Origin: Flavobacterium sp.
GTDB taxonomy: Bacteria; Bacteroidota; Bacteroidia; Flavobacteriales; Flavobacteriaceae
Assembly: GCF_039595935.1 (NCBI RefSeq)
Contig: NZ_JBCNKR010000006.1
Span: 2,142,001-2,206,000, forward strand
Length of the DNA: 64,000 bases
Direction: 5' to 3'
Shown in pieces: positions 10,023 to 19,784 of this stretch; within the stretch, counting starts at the first letter, position 1, and each line of letters begins with the position of its first letter. The translations under genes were made by a program, and so were the position numbers. The notes beneath the pieces were generated by a model, which was not told the origin of the DNA, ran no database searches, and saw only the letters and a program-made list of their open reading frames with translations.

Positions 10023-10095
10023 ATGTGGAATTTTAATTTTAGAAAATATTTGCGAACAAAAGTAATTATAAATAGAGAGAGATTTTCATTAAAAT

Positions 10096-10130
10096 AAAAA
10101 ACCTCACCTTGTTATAAGATGAGGTTTTTA
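10096..10130. terminator. Hairpin terminator downstream of the TonB receptor
   Basis: AAAACCTCA / TGAGGTTTT stem with poly-A and poly-T flanks, about 70 bp downstream of the minus-strand TonB receptor stop. Confidence 0.65.
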
Positions 10131-10197
10131 ATTTTTCGAAAGTATTTTTATTTCTGAATTTCAGAAAAACTCCGAAAAGAAAATCTAATTCAAAATA

Positions 10198-12429
10198 TTA
10201 TAATCTATAACGTAAAGTTCCCATTACCTGACGTGGCGCAATTGGGTTTACGCTGTAATTTTCGTGAACTGTATAATTTAATTCGTTTGTAATGTTTGAT
10301 AATTTACAAAGAATCGAGAATTTTCTCCATGTATATCCAACAGAAGCATCGATTGTTGTATACCCTTTTATTGGAATTTCTCTGTGGTAGATTCCATCAG
10401 GATATTTAGTTTTATCAGTGCTGTATTGATCATTCCATCCACCTAAACGATCACCAATGTAGTTTCCAATTGCGCCAACAGAAATTCCTTTAAAGAAACC
10501 TTCTTGTACCGTATAAAAGAAACTTAAGTTTGCTGTATTAGCAGGAGTTCGCACAAGACGATCGCCTTCAATAAAACTTCCGTTTAAGCCAGATGTTTTA
10601 GTATAACGCATATCATTGTAGCTGTAACCCGCAATAATATTTAAACCTTCAACTGGTCTTGCAGTAACATCAACTTCAATACCTTTACTTTTAGTTTCAC
10701 CACTTAAAACTTTTACGTTTGTATCTGTGTTTAAACTTCCATCGGCTTTAAATTCAGCTGTTTGAGCCAGATTGCTGTTTGTAATTTGATAAACCGTTAC
10801 GTTTGTGCTTAACATTCCTTCTAAGAAATCAGTTTTGATACCAGCTTCATACTGATCGATAATTGAAGGATCGATTGGTTTTAAATCAGCTGTAGTTCCT
10901 GTGTTTGGAGTAAACGAAGTAGAGTAACTGGCAAATAAAGAAACGTCTTTTCTTGGCTGATAAATTAAACCGAATTTTGGTGAAAATGCATTATCTAATT
11001 TTTTAGCGCCAACTGTTGGTACAGCATCTTCCGGGCGTACTGTTTGTACTCCCAAAGCATAAGTTTCTTTGTAAGTCGTAACTTCTGCTTCCTGCCAAGA
11101 CCAACGTAAACCTGCTAAAACTTTTAATTTCTCAGTAATTGAAATTAAATCCTGAAAGTAAACACCAAAACGGTTGGTTTCTGTTTTGGCAATTTGAGTT
11201 GCTCTCGCATTCGGAATATCATTTCTTTGTGTTGAAGGATCGAAGTTGAAAAGATTAATAGTATCATAATTTGCCGGATTAAAAGCAAATGTATAAGCTG
11301 TTGCAAACGAATTTTCCCAGTCAGCACCTGTAAAAATCTGATGTTTTACAGATCCTGTGTTAAAGTTCCCCTGAAGACTTAACTGATCTCCTAAAATTTG
11401 TTCTAAGTTTTCGTTCTGAACTAATGGTCTTGTCCAATTTCCATTACTGCTTACAGTAGATAATTGCGCTGTAGATTTTGAAGTTCTGTTGTAAGTTTGA
11501 TAAGAACTGTTGAAGTTAAGCTTCCAGTTTTTATTAAAATCATGATTTAATAATACAGATGCACTGGCAGATTTTGTATTTCCGTTTGACCAAAGTGATC
11601 CGTAAAAATTATTACGAGGTAAATCAAGAATTTGTGTACCAACAATTCCAGTTCCAAAATCTGGAGTCCAATCGGCTGTTAGATAATCTCCCTGAAGGGT
11701 AATTTGTGTTTTTTGACTGATAGCAAAAAGTAAAGACGGGTTTACATACAAACGTTCGTTTTTAACAACATCTCTAAAACTTTCAGAGTTTTCATAAGAA
11801 CCATTAAATCTAAAGGCAATTGATTTGCTTAACGGACCATAGAAATCGACAGATGGTTTGTAATAAGCAAAACTTCCCATTTGCATTGCTATTTCTCCAC
11901 CGCTTTTAAATTGAGGTGTTTTAGTAACAAGATTAAGGATTCCGCCCGGAGCTACGTTTCCAAACATTAACGCTGATCCTCCTTTTAAGAATTCAACTTT
12001 ATCTAAACCCGATACATCCGGAATAGAGCCGGCATTGTAACGGAAACCATTTTTAAACATATTATTGGCAGACATATCATAACCTCTAGAAAAGAATGAT
12101 TCTTGTGCGCCTCCACGAGCTGAACCTACATAAACTCCATTTGCATTTTTCAATACTTCACTTAATCTAATTGCTTGCTGCTGTTCAATAACTTCAGATC
12201 CTATAACTTGTATGCTTTGCGGATTATCCATTGGTTTTAATCCAGAACGTACAGCCGTTACAGGTTTTGGTTCTTTGTTTTTGGTAACAACTACCTCATT
12301 CAGGATTTCTCCTTTTTTATTTTTAACTGTATCGCTAACTGAGGCCGCTGATTCTGAATTTGAATAGCTTTGTCCGTATGAAGAAACAAAACCTAAGAAT
12401 CCTAATGCAAATAGTAATTTATATTTCAT
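10198..12429 (-). CDS. TonB-dependent siderophore receptor
   Basis: A 743-residue outer-membrane receptor with a signal peptide (SSYGQ). It has a plug domain (MDNPQSIQVIGSEVIEQQ, GSARGGAQESFFSRGYDM, VEFLKGGSALMFGNVAPGGILNLVTK) and a 22-strand barrel ending in the C-terminal strand GTLRYRL. The plug motifs match FhuA/ferrichrome-type siderophore receptors. It imports ferric siderophores using TonB energy. It is the last gene of the minus-strand metal-uptake cluster and has its own promoter region with a TTATTTAGA dyad between -7 box and start codon. The exact ligand is unknown. Confidence 0.92.
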   Translation of the reverse strand: MKYKLLFALGFLGFVSSYGQSYSNSESAASVSDTVKNKKGEILNEVVVTKNKEPKPVTAVRSGLKPMDNPQSIQVIGSEVIEQQQAIRLSEVLKNANGVYVGSARGGAQESFFSRGYDMSANNMFKNGFRYNAGSIPDVSGLDKVEFLKGGSALMFGNVAPGGILNLVTKTPQFKSGGEIAMQMGSFAYYKPSVDFYGPLSKSIAFRFNGSYENSESFRDVVKNERLYVNPSLLFAISQKTQITLQGDYLTADWTPDFGTGIVGTQILDLPRNNFYGSLWSNGNTKSASASVLLNHDFNKNWKLNFNSSYQTYNRTSKSTAQLSTVSSNGNWTRPLVQNENLEQILGDQLSLQGNFNTGSVKHQIFTGADWENSFATAYTFAFNPANYDTINLFNFDPSTQRNDIPNARATQIAKTETNRFGVYFQDLISITEKLKVLAGLRWSWQEAEVTTYKETYALGVQTVRPEDAVPTVGAKKLDNAFSPKFGLIYQPRKDVSLFASYSTSFTPNTGTTADLKPIDPSIIDQYEAGIKTDFLEGMLSTNVTVYQITNSNLAQTAEFKADGSLNTDTNVKVLSGETKSKGIEVDVTARPVEGLNIIAGYSYNDMRYTKTSGLNGSFIEGDRLVRTPANTANLSFFYTVQEGFFKGISVGAIGNYIGDRLGGWNDQYSTDKTKYPDGIYHREIPIKGYTTIDASVGYTWRKFSILCKLSNITNELNYTVHENYSVNPIAPRQVMGTLRYRL

Positions 12430-12434
12430 GGTAT

Positions 12435-12473
12435 TTATTTAGATTCAATAAAAATTATTTGAGTGCAAATATA
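12435..12473 (-). promoter_or_regulatory. Promoter -7 box and candidate operator, siderophore receptor
   Basis: On the minus strand a TATATTTG -7 box lies at 12466-12473. The dyad-like TTATTTAGATTCAATAA lies at 12435-12451 between it and the start codon. The dyad matches those at the two other receptor promoters in 13 or more of 17 positions. No TTG is found 19 nt upstream, so the -33 half is not supported. Confidence 0.5.
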
Positions 12474-12602
12474 AATACACAGGAACCTTAACATAAAATT
12501 ATGAACGACTTTTCTTTTTTAAAGTTTAATTAGGTTTATCTTAAGATTGTCTTAAGATTTAGTTTTTATCAATTTATTTTAGTATTAAAAAGTTTTAAAA
12601 TA

Positions 12603-12631
12603 AAAAAACCTCGCCGTAAAGCAAGGTTTTT
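12603..12631 (-). terminator. Terminator of the DUF4198 gene
   Basis: AAAAACCT-CGC / GC-A-AGGTTTTT hairpin, 38 bp after the minus-strand DUF4198 stop. Confidence 0.7.
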
Positions 12632-12668
12632 CTGAAATGAAATTAAATCTAAGAATGAAGTTTCAAGA

Positions 12669-13394
12669 TTATTTTACTGCAATTTGGTAAGTAGCCATTT
12701 TCCAGATTTCATCGTATTTTTTTCCGTTATGTTCACCAGCTGATTTTTCAGTATGAGCATATTCTACCATATAATTTCCTGACCAGATTGGTGTAAAAGA
12801 GAATTCACCTTTTTCATTTGTCCATAATTCTTTTTCCCATCCGTTTGGAGCAATTACTTTAATCTTAGTTTCTTTTGCTGCAACACCTTCATAAAGAGCA
12901 AATCCAGATACTTTTACATTCTTTTTTGCCACATCGGCATTTTCAGAAAACAAACCAATTTGATTTTTATTTGCTGTAGCATAATTTCCGGCAGATTTAT
13001 TTCCTACTACAACCGTTGCACTAGAATTGTAGTCCAGTTTCATTGTTCCGTAAACATCTTTTACTGTATGCTGCATTACAATAGTATAAACGCCGTCTTC
13101 ATCCGGTGTAAAAAATGCCTGATACTTATTGTCTAAAGCTTTAGAAGTAAGTTTTGTTTCTTTTTTTGAAGGTGAAATGACTACTAAAGAGAAATCTTTT
13201 AAATCAGAAAACCATTTATCAGCTTTTGTAATATCATTTTCAGAAAACTCTCCAAAGTAAATTGAAATTTCCTGTGCTTTTCCTTTTGTTCCTGTGGCCT
13301 TAGTTTCTATCCAAAGTGCGTGTGCAAAAAGCTGAGGTGCTGCAAAAAGCATTAAGAAAGCAAATGTTATTAATTTAAAAGTTTTTGATTTCAT
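12669..13394 (-). CDS. DUF4198 periplasmic protein (NikK-like)
   Basis: A 241-residue exported protein; the signal peptide is predicted to end at LFA, leaving mature HALWIETKA with an N-terminal His. That N-terminal His is typical of DUF4198/NikK-type periplasmic metal-handling proteins. The domain is a two-part beta-sandwich (GVYTIVMQHTVKDVYG; GEFSFTPIWSGNYMVEYAH). It lies between TonB receptors and its promoter shares the cluster's TTATTTAGA element, so a metal-uptake role is inferred. The substrate metal is not evident. Confidence 0.82.
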   Translation of the reverse strand: MKSKTFKLITFAFLMLFAAPQLFAHALWIETKATGTKGKAQEISIYFGEFSENDITKADKWFSDLKDFSLVVISPSKKETKLTSKALDNKYQAFFTPDEDGVYTIVMQHTVKDVYGTMKLDYNSSATVVVGNKSAGNYATANKNQIGLFSENADVAKKNVKVSGFALYEGVAAKETKIKVIAPNGWEKELWTNEKGEFSFTPIWSGNYMVEYAHTEKSAGEHNGKKYDEIWKMATYQIAVK

Positions 13395-13473
13395 GATTAT
13401 AAGATTTAAAATTAATATTGAAAAAATTTAAAAGAAATTTCCTGAATTTCTAATTGAGAATTGTTATGTAAAA

Positions 13474-13523
13474 CAAATGTACAGCTTAATATTGGTTAAT
13501 CAATAATTATTTAGACTAATTAT
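13474..13523 (-). promoter_or_regulatory. Promoter and candidate operator of the DUF4198 gene
   Basis: Minus-strand promoter with TTG (13501-13503), a 19-nt spacer and TACATTTG (13474-13481), an exact match to the Bacteroidota consensus. The element TTATTTAGACTAATTAT at 13507-13523 lies immediately upstream of the -33 box. It is the fourth copy of the motif in this cluster. Confidence 0.65.
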
Positions 13524-13569
13524 ATATAATGTTTTTAAAATAAAATATGATCAATTTAGTTTACCTGGG

Positions 13570-13616
13570 GGCTTCGACTTCGCTCAGTCTGACAGATTGA
13601 TTTCGTTCTGCCTGAC
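13570..13616. repeat. CTTCGACTTCGCTCAG REP-like fragment
   Basis: GCTTCGACTTCGCTCAG followed by two CTGACA words. The same core occurs at 44097-44121 between dps and pyrF. It is a member of the dispersed intergenic repeat class. Confidence 0.6.
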
Positions 13617-13650
13617 AAAATTTTTAACTTCAATCCGTTTAAATAATCTT

Positions 13651-16107
13651 TTAAAATTTATAAGAAAAACTCAATAACGCATTTCTTGGTTTTTGCGGAT
13701 TTACGGTAGACCATCCGCCATTAAAATAATCTTTATTTCCGATGTTGTTTACGTTTAGTGCTACACGAAATTTATTTGAGTTATAAAAAATTGAACCATT
13801 GATTACGGTATATTCCGGCAGAACAAATTTTCCGGTAACCTGACTGTCGAGAATAACATTGTCACTCGCATAATTTCCTCCAAAACCAATTCCGAAATTT
13901 TCTAAAAATCCTTCATCAAATTTATAAGTTGCCCAAAGATTTACAAGATTTTTTGGTCCTGACCAAAACGGTCTTTTTCCCGTTTCCAACCATGAATTTG
14001 CTTCGTCTCCTTTTATAATTTTGCTATCATTATAGCTGTAGCCGGCTATAATACTTAACCCTTTTAAAGGTGCAGCATTCAGGTCAAATTCAAAACCTTT
14101 GCTTCTTGCGGTTCCTCCTTGTACGGTATTTATAGGGCTTCCCGGTGCTGCTGTAACTAGATTTTCAACTTCAATATCATAATAACTTACCGTTGCATTT
14201 AGTTTATCTGCCAAAAGATTTGCTTTTACACCAAATTCTAACTGATTAGCATGTTCTGGTTTGAAAGTTTTAGTTCCTATTGGTTCTTCGGTAGCGTCAT
14301 CATAAACAATTGCTGGTGAAATGTTTCTGAAACCATTCATATAATTGGCAAAAACGGCCAGTTTATCCTGAATTGGCTGATAAAGCAAACCAAATTTTGG
14401 AGATAAAGCTGTTTGATTGTAATCATCTTCATCTGTTGTAACATCAGCTTCAGTATCAAAATAATCGACACGTAAACTTGCCATAGCAAGTAAACTTGGG
14501 GTTATATTGATAACATCTGAAGCATAAGCACTATAAGTGGCTTCTTTGCTGGTATAATTGGTTACTCCTGCTGATGCCAGAACATTGTCTACAGAACTGC
14601 GGGTTGGATATCTTGGAGCTTGTTCAATTCCAGTTTCCGGATCAATATAATTTACATCTCCCTGAGCCGTTACATTGTACAGCCAGGCATAACGGCTTCC
14701 GCCAAACATTAGTTCTTTAGCATAATAATCAAGTCCGGCAACTATACGATTACGCAGACTTCCTATTTTGAAATCGCCAACAAAATTCTGCTGAATATCT
14801 GTGGTTATGGTTTGAGACTGGTCTTTGGTAATACTTAAACCAAATTCTTTTTTACCGTTTTGATTATCATATATATAAGAGTAATACCCGTCTGACTTTG
14901 ATGAACCTCTTGAAAAAGTGGTTTGCGATGTCCACTGATCTGAGATTTTATAATTCATCTGAGCCTGCAGATTGAATCTTGGGTTTTTCATGCTTAAATC
15001 ATTACTGTAAAAAGAAAGATGCGTATTGTAATTCAGTTCGCTCAGATTGGCATATTGCAGTTGTGTTTCTCTTCCTAAAAACAACATGGGCGGCGTTGTT
15101 TTTTCTTCCTGCATAATCTCTGTATTAATAAGAAAAGATAGTTTATCATTTACTCGGTAAGAAAGGGTAGGAGCAATAAAAAAAGCCGTACGGAATCCGG
15201 CATCCTGAAAACTGTTTTCGGTTTGATAAGAAGCGTTTACTCTAAATAAAACATCATTATTATCATCTAATGGGGTATTAAAATCTGCAGTAATTCTGTT
15301 AAGACCAAAACTTCCGGCTGTATAGGAGAATTCTCCGCCAAAACCTTCATACGGTTTTTTGGTAACCGTATTTACAAGACCTCCATAACAAACTAAACTA
15401 CTGCCAAATAATGTTCCAGATGGACCTTTGATTACTTCAATTCTTTCAATATTTGCTGGATCAAGGCTTCCGTTTGTTAAACCGGGAAGTCCGTTTACGA
15501 TATTGGCCTGAGCTTCAAATCCGCGAAGGGTATAATAAGCAGCTCCATCGCCGCCGCGGCCTGTTGATTCCCATAATTTTTGAATTCCGGGAACATTTTT
15601 TAAGGCGTCGTCATAAGCAGTTATGGCTTGCTCTTTCATTAATTCTGAAGAAACAACATTATAAACCTGCGGATTTTCGATGTTTTTCAGAGGCATTTTA
15701 GAAACATAAGTACTTTGTTTCGGAAACGCTTTTCCCCTTGAAGTAGTTACAATAACTTCTTTTAACTGTTTGTTAGAAACGCGCAATTGCAAACTTAATA
15801 GGGCTGTTTCATTGCTTACAACAGTAACTTCTTGTTCAAGAGTTTCATAACCTGTTAATGAAATTTGAGCTGTATAGGTATTGGGTTTTACTTTATTGAA
15901 TTCAAAAGAACCATCTTCATTAGAAACCGTTCCATATTTTGAATTTTTAAGAATGATATTTACGCCAATAGCAGGTTCACCGTCAGATGTAGTAATGGTT
16001 CCTTTGATTTTGCCATTGTTTTGCTGTGCATTTATAAAATTGAAAAAAATTAAGAACAGTCCAATTGTGTAGAGTAGGCGTTTGGTAATTTGGTTGAGGT
16101 AATGCAT
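13651..16107 (-). CDS. TonB-dependent receptor with carboxypeptidase-like domain (copy 1)
   Basis: An 818-residue outer-membrane receptor. After a signal peptide (FINAQ) comes a carboxypeptidase-D regulatory-like beta-sandwich (about 30-115; GKIKGTITTSDGEPAIGVNI, VKPNTYT). The plug (PQVYNVVSSELM, ALKNVPGIQKLW, IEVIKGPSGTLFGS) and a barrel ending in NALLSFSYKF follow. Its N-terminal domain is nearly the same as that of the receptor at 17438-19756, so the two are recent paralogues flanking the PepSY gene. By family it takes up ferric siderophores. It has its own promoter with a TTATTTAGAATGAATAA dyad. Confidence 0.92.
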   Translation of the reverse strand: MHYLNQITKRLLYTIGLFLIFFNFINAQQNNGKIKGTITTSDGEPAIGVNIILKNSKYGTVSNEDGSFEFNKVKPNTYTAQISLTGYETLEQEVTVVSNETALLSLQLRVSNKQLKEVIVTTSRGKAFPKQSTYVSKMPLKNIENPQVYNVVSSELMKEQAITAYDDALKNVPGIQKLWESTGRGGDGAAYYTLRGFEAQANIVNGLPGLTNGSLDPANIERIEVIKGPSGTLFGSSLVCYGGLVNTVTKKPYEGFGGEFSYTAGSFGLNRITADFNTPLDDNNDVLFRVNASYQTENSFQDAGFRTAFFIAPTLSYRVNDKLSFLINTEIMQEEKTTPPMLFLGRETQLQYANLSELNYNTHLSFYSNDLSMKNPRFNLQAQMNYKISDQWTSQTTFSRGSSKSDGYYSYIYDNQNGKKEFGLSITKDQSQTITTDIQQNFVGDFKIGSLRNRIVAGLDYYAKELMFGGSRYAWLYNVTAQGDVNYIDPETGIEQAPRYPTRSSVDNVLASAGVTNYTSKEATYSAYASDVINITPSLLAMASLRVDYFDTEADVTTDEDDYNQTALSPKFGLLYQPIQDKLAVFANYMNGFRNISPAIVYDDATEEPIGTKTFKPEHANQLEFGVKANLLADKLNATVSYYDIEVENLVTAAPGSPINTVQGGTARSKGFEFDLNAAPLKGLSIIAGYSYNDSKIIKGDEANSWLETGKRPFWSGPKNLVNLWATYKFDEGFLENFGIGFGGNYASDNVILDSQVTGKFVLPEYTVINGSIFYNSNKFRVALNVNNIGNKDYFNGGWSTVNPQKPRNALLSFSYKF

Positions 16108-16135
16108 GTGGTTTTTCTTTTAATAGTTACCGTTA

Positions 16136-16190
16136 TTATTTAGAATGAATAAAAACAAAGCAAATTTAGAAATTTTAATTTCTAAAGCAA
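16136..16190 (-). promoter_or_regulatory. Promoter and candidate operator of TonB receptor copy 1
   Basis: On the minus strand TTG (16188-16190), a 19-nt spacer and TAAATTTG (16161-16168) give a complete promoter. The near-perfect dyad TTATTTAGAATGAATAA at 16136-16152 starts 8 nt past the -7 box, over the expected transcription start, the position of a repressor operator. Confidence 0.75.
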
Positions 16191-16207
16191 AAGTGACTGA
16201 TTTATAA

Positions 16208-17359
16208 TTAAATACTTATTTTCTTTTTTTTGTTATTTCTTCCCCACCAAATTAAAAAACCGGTTATAGGCAGGCTTGTACAAATCAGACTGGCAAAAAA
16301 AGCCAATACTTTGCCCGGGAAACCTAATATGCTGCCTACATGGAGATCGTAATTTAGAAACCGAAATTTTTCTCCATTGTTTTTGTCTTTATAATGTACT
16401 GTTTTAAGAGGTTTGGCCGTATACTGATCAAATTCTGTTGAGGTGTCTTCAAAACGACTTTTGTATCGTATAAAAGTTCGATACGTTGCCAGCGAATCAT
16501 TTTCTTTCGGAATAAAAAGGTAATAACTTTTGGCTTTGGGATGTGATTGACGGATAGAGGTAAAAATTTTATCAGTTGGATTTTTTTTAGAATATTGAGT
16601 AGTATCAGAAACCAGCGTTTCTTTTTCATAAGTTTTTCCTCCGTTTAAAAGCCATTGTACGCCTTTGTCATAGCTTTCAAACGCCCAGACTAATCCGGTA
16701 AGGGCGATAATTAAAGCAAAAATCATCATGTAGTACCCTAATATATTATGTAGATCATAATTTTTGCGTTTCCATTTGGTAGTGCTTTTCCATTGAAACC
16801 AGAAACGCTGTTTTGCAGCTTGTTTGTTTTTGGGCCACCAAAGAATTAAACCTGTGATTAAGGAAATAATAAAAATAATTGTCGCCGTTCCTACTATTGG
16901 GTCGCCTATATCGCTGTTGAGACATAAGGTTTGATGCAGCATTCGTACAAAAACAAAAAACTCAGAATTGTAGTTTTCATACTCTTTTATTTTTCCCGTA
17001 TAAGGATCAACATAGAGATAGGTGTTTTGATATTTGTTCCAATACCAAAAAGCCTCTTTGTCCAGTTCTTCATAAAACCAGACAATTACGGTTCGATCAT
17101 CTTCATTGATAATTCTGCAGCCCGAAAGCGATTGTTTAGGATGCTGATTTTGATTGGCGTTTTTGGCAATTTCAATGATTTGGCTTAGCGGAAGTTTTTT
17201 GTTTTTTACCTGATCGACATAATAATAATCGTGTACCAGAGGACGTAATTCTTCTTCAAAAACATACAAGCAGCCAGTAATACCCAATATTACTACAATT
17301 AAGCCGGAAGCTAATCCCAGCCAAAGATGAATCTTAAGAATAAGTTTTTTAAAAGTCAT
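16208..17359 (-). CDS. PepSY-associated TM protein, likely siderophore reductase type
   Basis: A 383-residue inner-membrane protein with the PepSY_TM layout: TM1 (KIHLWLGLASGLIVVILGITG), a periplasmic PepSY domain, a central TM pair (FIISLITGLILWW; GYYMMIFALIIALTGLVWAFES), a second periplasmic domain and a C-terminal TM (LPITGFLIWWGR). Conserved His residues near TM ends (IHLWLG, LHNILGYY, LHVGSILG) fit heme binding as in FoxB/FpvG-type ferrisiderophore reductases. It lies between two paralogous TonB receptors, which supports a role in reducing or releasing iron from imported siderophore. Confidence 0.85.
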   Translation of the reverse strand: MTFKKLILKIHLWLGLASGLIVVILGITGCLYVFEEELRPLVHDYYYVDQVKNKKLPLSQIIEIAKNANQNQHPKQSLSGCRIINEDDRTVIVWFYEELDKEAFWYWNKYQNTYLYVDPYTGKIKEYENYNSEFFVFVRMLHQTLCLNSDIGDPIVGTATIIFIISLITGLILWWPKNKQAAKQRFWFQWKSTTKWKRKNYDLHNILGYYMMIFALIIALTGLVWAFESYDKGVQWLLNGGKTYEKETLVSDTTQYSKKNPTDKIFTSIRQSHPKAKSYYLFIPKENDSLATYRTFIRYKSRFEDTSTEFDQYTAKPLKTVHYKDKNNGEKFRFLNYDLHVGSILGFPGKVLAFFASLICTSLPITGFLIWWGRNNKKKKISI

Positions 17360-17388
17360 AGAAGTAAATAAAATAGTTGTAATTAAAA

Positions 17389-17415
17389 GCGCCTCAATTA
17401 TTTAAATTGAGGCGT
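17389..17415 (-). terminator. Terminator after TonB receptor copy 2
   Basis: GCGCCTCAATT / AATTGAGGCGT hairpin with a short T-tract on the minus strand, 22 bp downstream of the receptor stop and just before the PepSY gene. The PepSY gene is therefore probably transcribed separately or by read-through. Confidence 0.7.
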
Positions 17416-17437
17416 CTGTTTAATTGTTTGCGGGGTT

Positions 17438-19756
17438 TTAAAACTTAATCGTTAAGTTAGCTAACACGTTTGCCGGAGCCATTGATGATCCCCAGAAATC
17501 CCAGTATTTCTCGTTTGTAAGATTGTTGAATTTTAAACCTAATCTCCAGGTTGGTTTTTCATAATATACTGTTGCATTGTAAACGGTATAAGACGGCATG
17601 TAAACTAAGTTATTTGCAGTAAAGTAGTTTTTGTCGATATAGTTGGCACCTGCACCTATACCTAATCCTTTTAGTTTATTTTGAAAAGTATAAGTAGTCC
17701 AGAAGTTAACCACATTTTCAGGAGAACCTGTTGCTTTTTTTCCTTGAATTGTAGGATCAGATGCTCTTACAATTCGATTGTCATTATAAGCATATCCGGA
17801 TACAATGCTAAGTCCGTTAATAGGAGTTGCCATCAATTCAAAATCTACTCCTTTACTTACTTGTTTTCCGTCCTGAATGGTATAACCGGCATCGAGTCTT
17901 GTAGCATTATCGATAGTAATGTTATAGTAGCTTACAGAACCGCTTAATTTTTTATTAGATGTTTCGGCTTTTAATCCACCTTCATATTGTACAGCATAAA
18001 TAGGATCTAAAACCAGAATAGTTTGATCTGGCTGTGTTGCCGGCTGCACATTCTGGAAACCATTCATATAATTGGCAAATACAGAAACCTGATTTTTTAC
18101 CACTTCATACACTAATCCAAATTTAGGAGAAAGTGCTGTCTGACTGTAACCTTCAACAGTTCCTACTTTTGCTCTTTCAAAATTATCCAGACGTAAACTT
18201 AACATGGCAGAAAATTTATCGGTAAAATTCACCACATCACAAGCATAAGCACTTATTGTTTTTTGATCGGCAATAGGAGAAGTAGTCAGATTAAGTCCGG
18301 CATCAACCGCTTTTCTTCTAATAGGAGTGAAGGGAGCTGTAACATCAATATTATCAAGTGTAAAAGTCGATCCTCCCGAAAAATTTGAACTGTAAAGTCT
18401 GTAGTTTACACCGCCCAGAAATTTGTGTTTAATGCTTCCCGTAGAAAATTGTCCGTTAATATTTTCCTGAATATTAGTATAGTTATTAAAAATAGGTCCC
18501 CAAAGTCCAACTCTTCTGGCCACCTGTGTAGGTGAACTCCAAACAGCATAACTTTGGTAACTGCGCTCTACATCTTCGCCAACAAAAGAAAATACCGTTG
18601 TTGATTTCCAGTTTTCAGATATTTCATATTCAGCCTGTCCAAAGAATTTTGTTGCCGTAGATTTAGCATCGTTATCGTCATGGAACATAGATTTTTTGTA
18701 ATCTATTTTTAGCTGACTTGGATTTGTGATTCCAGAGTTTGCATCATACGTATTATACGTACGTCTGGTATTGTTTACATTATAAAGCTCCGCATCGAAG
18801 TTAAAAGTAAGTTTGTCAGATGCTTTGTAAGTTAAGCTTGGAGCAAAAAGAAGCGTATTGTTGAAACCATAATCAAGGAAGCTTTTCTCTCTGTGAACTC
18901 CCATATTGATTCTGAATAAAACGGTTTTTTCCTGATTTAAAGGCGTATTAACATCAACAGTCAATCGGTTTAAATTGTAGCTTCCGGCAGTATAAGATAC
19001 TTCGGCAGCCGTAGTTTCAAAAGGTTTTTTGGTAACCAGATTCACAACTCCTCCAAAAGAAGATACAGAAGAACCAAATAAAGTTCCGGATGGACCTTTC
19101 AGGATTTCGATGCGTTCTACGTTTCCAAGATCGACAGAAGAACGTCCAGAAACAGTTTCCATCCCGTTTCGGGCATTTACGCCGACAGAAAATCCTCTAA
19201 AAATCATTCCAACTCCACCAGAAGGATAACTGATAGATACAACACCAGGAGCATTCATAACAGCACCTCTAATATCTACTGAAATTTGCTGCAGTAAAAG
19301 TTCTTTTTGAATTACGCTGTAAACCTGAGGGTTTTCAAGATTGGTTAAAGGCATTCTGGCAACATAATCTGTTTTTTTAGACAAAATGCTTTTTTTACCA
19401 TTTACAACAACTTCTTTAAGTTCTTTGTTAGAAACTTTTAATTGTAAATTAATAGTTGAGGTTTCACTTTCTGCAACAATTACTTCACTTTCAGAAGTTT
19501 CGTAACCTGTTAAAGAAACTTGTAGTGTATAAGTATTGGGTTTCACTCTGTTGAATTCGAAATTTCCGTTTTCATCAGAAACGGTCCAATATTTTGAGTT
19601 TTTTAATAGGATATTAACTCCGGCTGCCAATTCGCCATCAGATGTTGTGATGGTTCCTTTGATTTTCCCATTTTGCTGAGCAGACATGATTAAGAACGAA
19701 GAGACAAAACTAATTGTCAATAGAAAACGTAACGTCTTCGGATTAAAATATTTCAT
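17438..19756 (-). CDS. TonB-dependent receptor with carboxypeptidase-like domain (copy 2)
   Basis: A 772-residue receptor with a signal peptide (LIMSAQ), the same regulatory-like domain as copy 1 (GKIKGTITTSDGELAAGVNI, VKPNTYTLQ), a plug (PQVYSVIQKELLLQQ, VERIEILKGPSGTLFGSS) and a barrel ending in NVLANLTIKF. It is probably a ferric-siderophore receptor. The near-identical N-terminal domains point to gene duplication around the PepSY gene, while barrels and ligands have diverged. The first gene of the minus-strand metal cluster; the best promoter and dyad of the set sit upstream. Confidence 0.92.
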   Translation of the reverse strand: MKYFNPKTLRFLLTISFVSSFLIMSAQQNGKIKGTITTSDGELAAGVNILLKNSKYWTVSDENGNFEFNRVKPNTYTLQVSLTGYETSESEVIVAESETSTINLQLKVSNKELKEVVVNGKKSILSKKTDYVARMPLTNLENPQVYSVIQKELLLQQISVDIRGAVMNAPGVVSISYPSGGVGMIFRGFSVGVNARNGMETVSGRSSVDLGNVERIEILKGPSGTLFGSSVSSFGGVVNLVTKKPFETTAAEVSYTAGSYNLNRLTVDVNTPLNQEKTVLFRINMGVHREKSFLDYGFNNTLLFAPSLTYKASDKLTFNFDAELYNVNNTRRTYNTYDANSGITNPSQLKIDYKKSMFHDDNDAKSTATKFFGQAEYEISENWKSTTVFSFVGEDVERSYQSYAVWSSPTQVARRVGLWGPIFNNYTNIQENINGQFSTGSIKHKFLGGVNYRLYSSNFSGGSTFTLDNIDVTAPFTPIRRKAVDAGLNLTTSPIADQKTISAYACDVVNFTDKFSAMLSLRLDNFERAKVGTVEGYSQTALSPKFGLVYEVVKNQVSVFANYMNGFQNVQPATQPDQTILVLDPIYAVQYEGGLKAETSNKKLSGSVSYYNITIDNATRLDAGYTIQDGKQVSKGVDFELMATPINGLSIVSGYAYNDNRIVRASDPTIQGKKATGSPENVVNFWTTYTFQNKLKGLGIGAGANYIDKNYFTANNLVYMPSYTVYNATVYYEKPTWRLGLKFNNLTNEKYWDFWGSSMAPANVLANLTIKF

Positions 19757-19784
19757 TGGTTTTAAAATTGGTTTGTAATTAATT

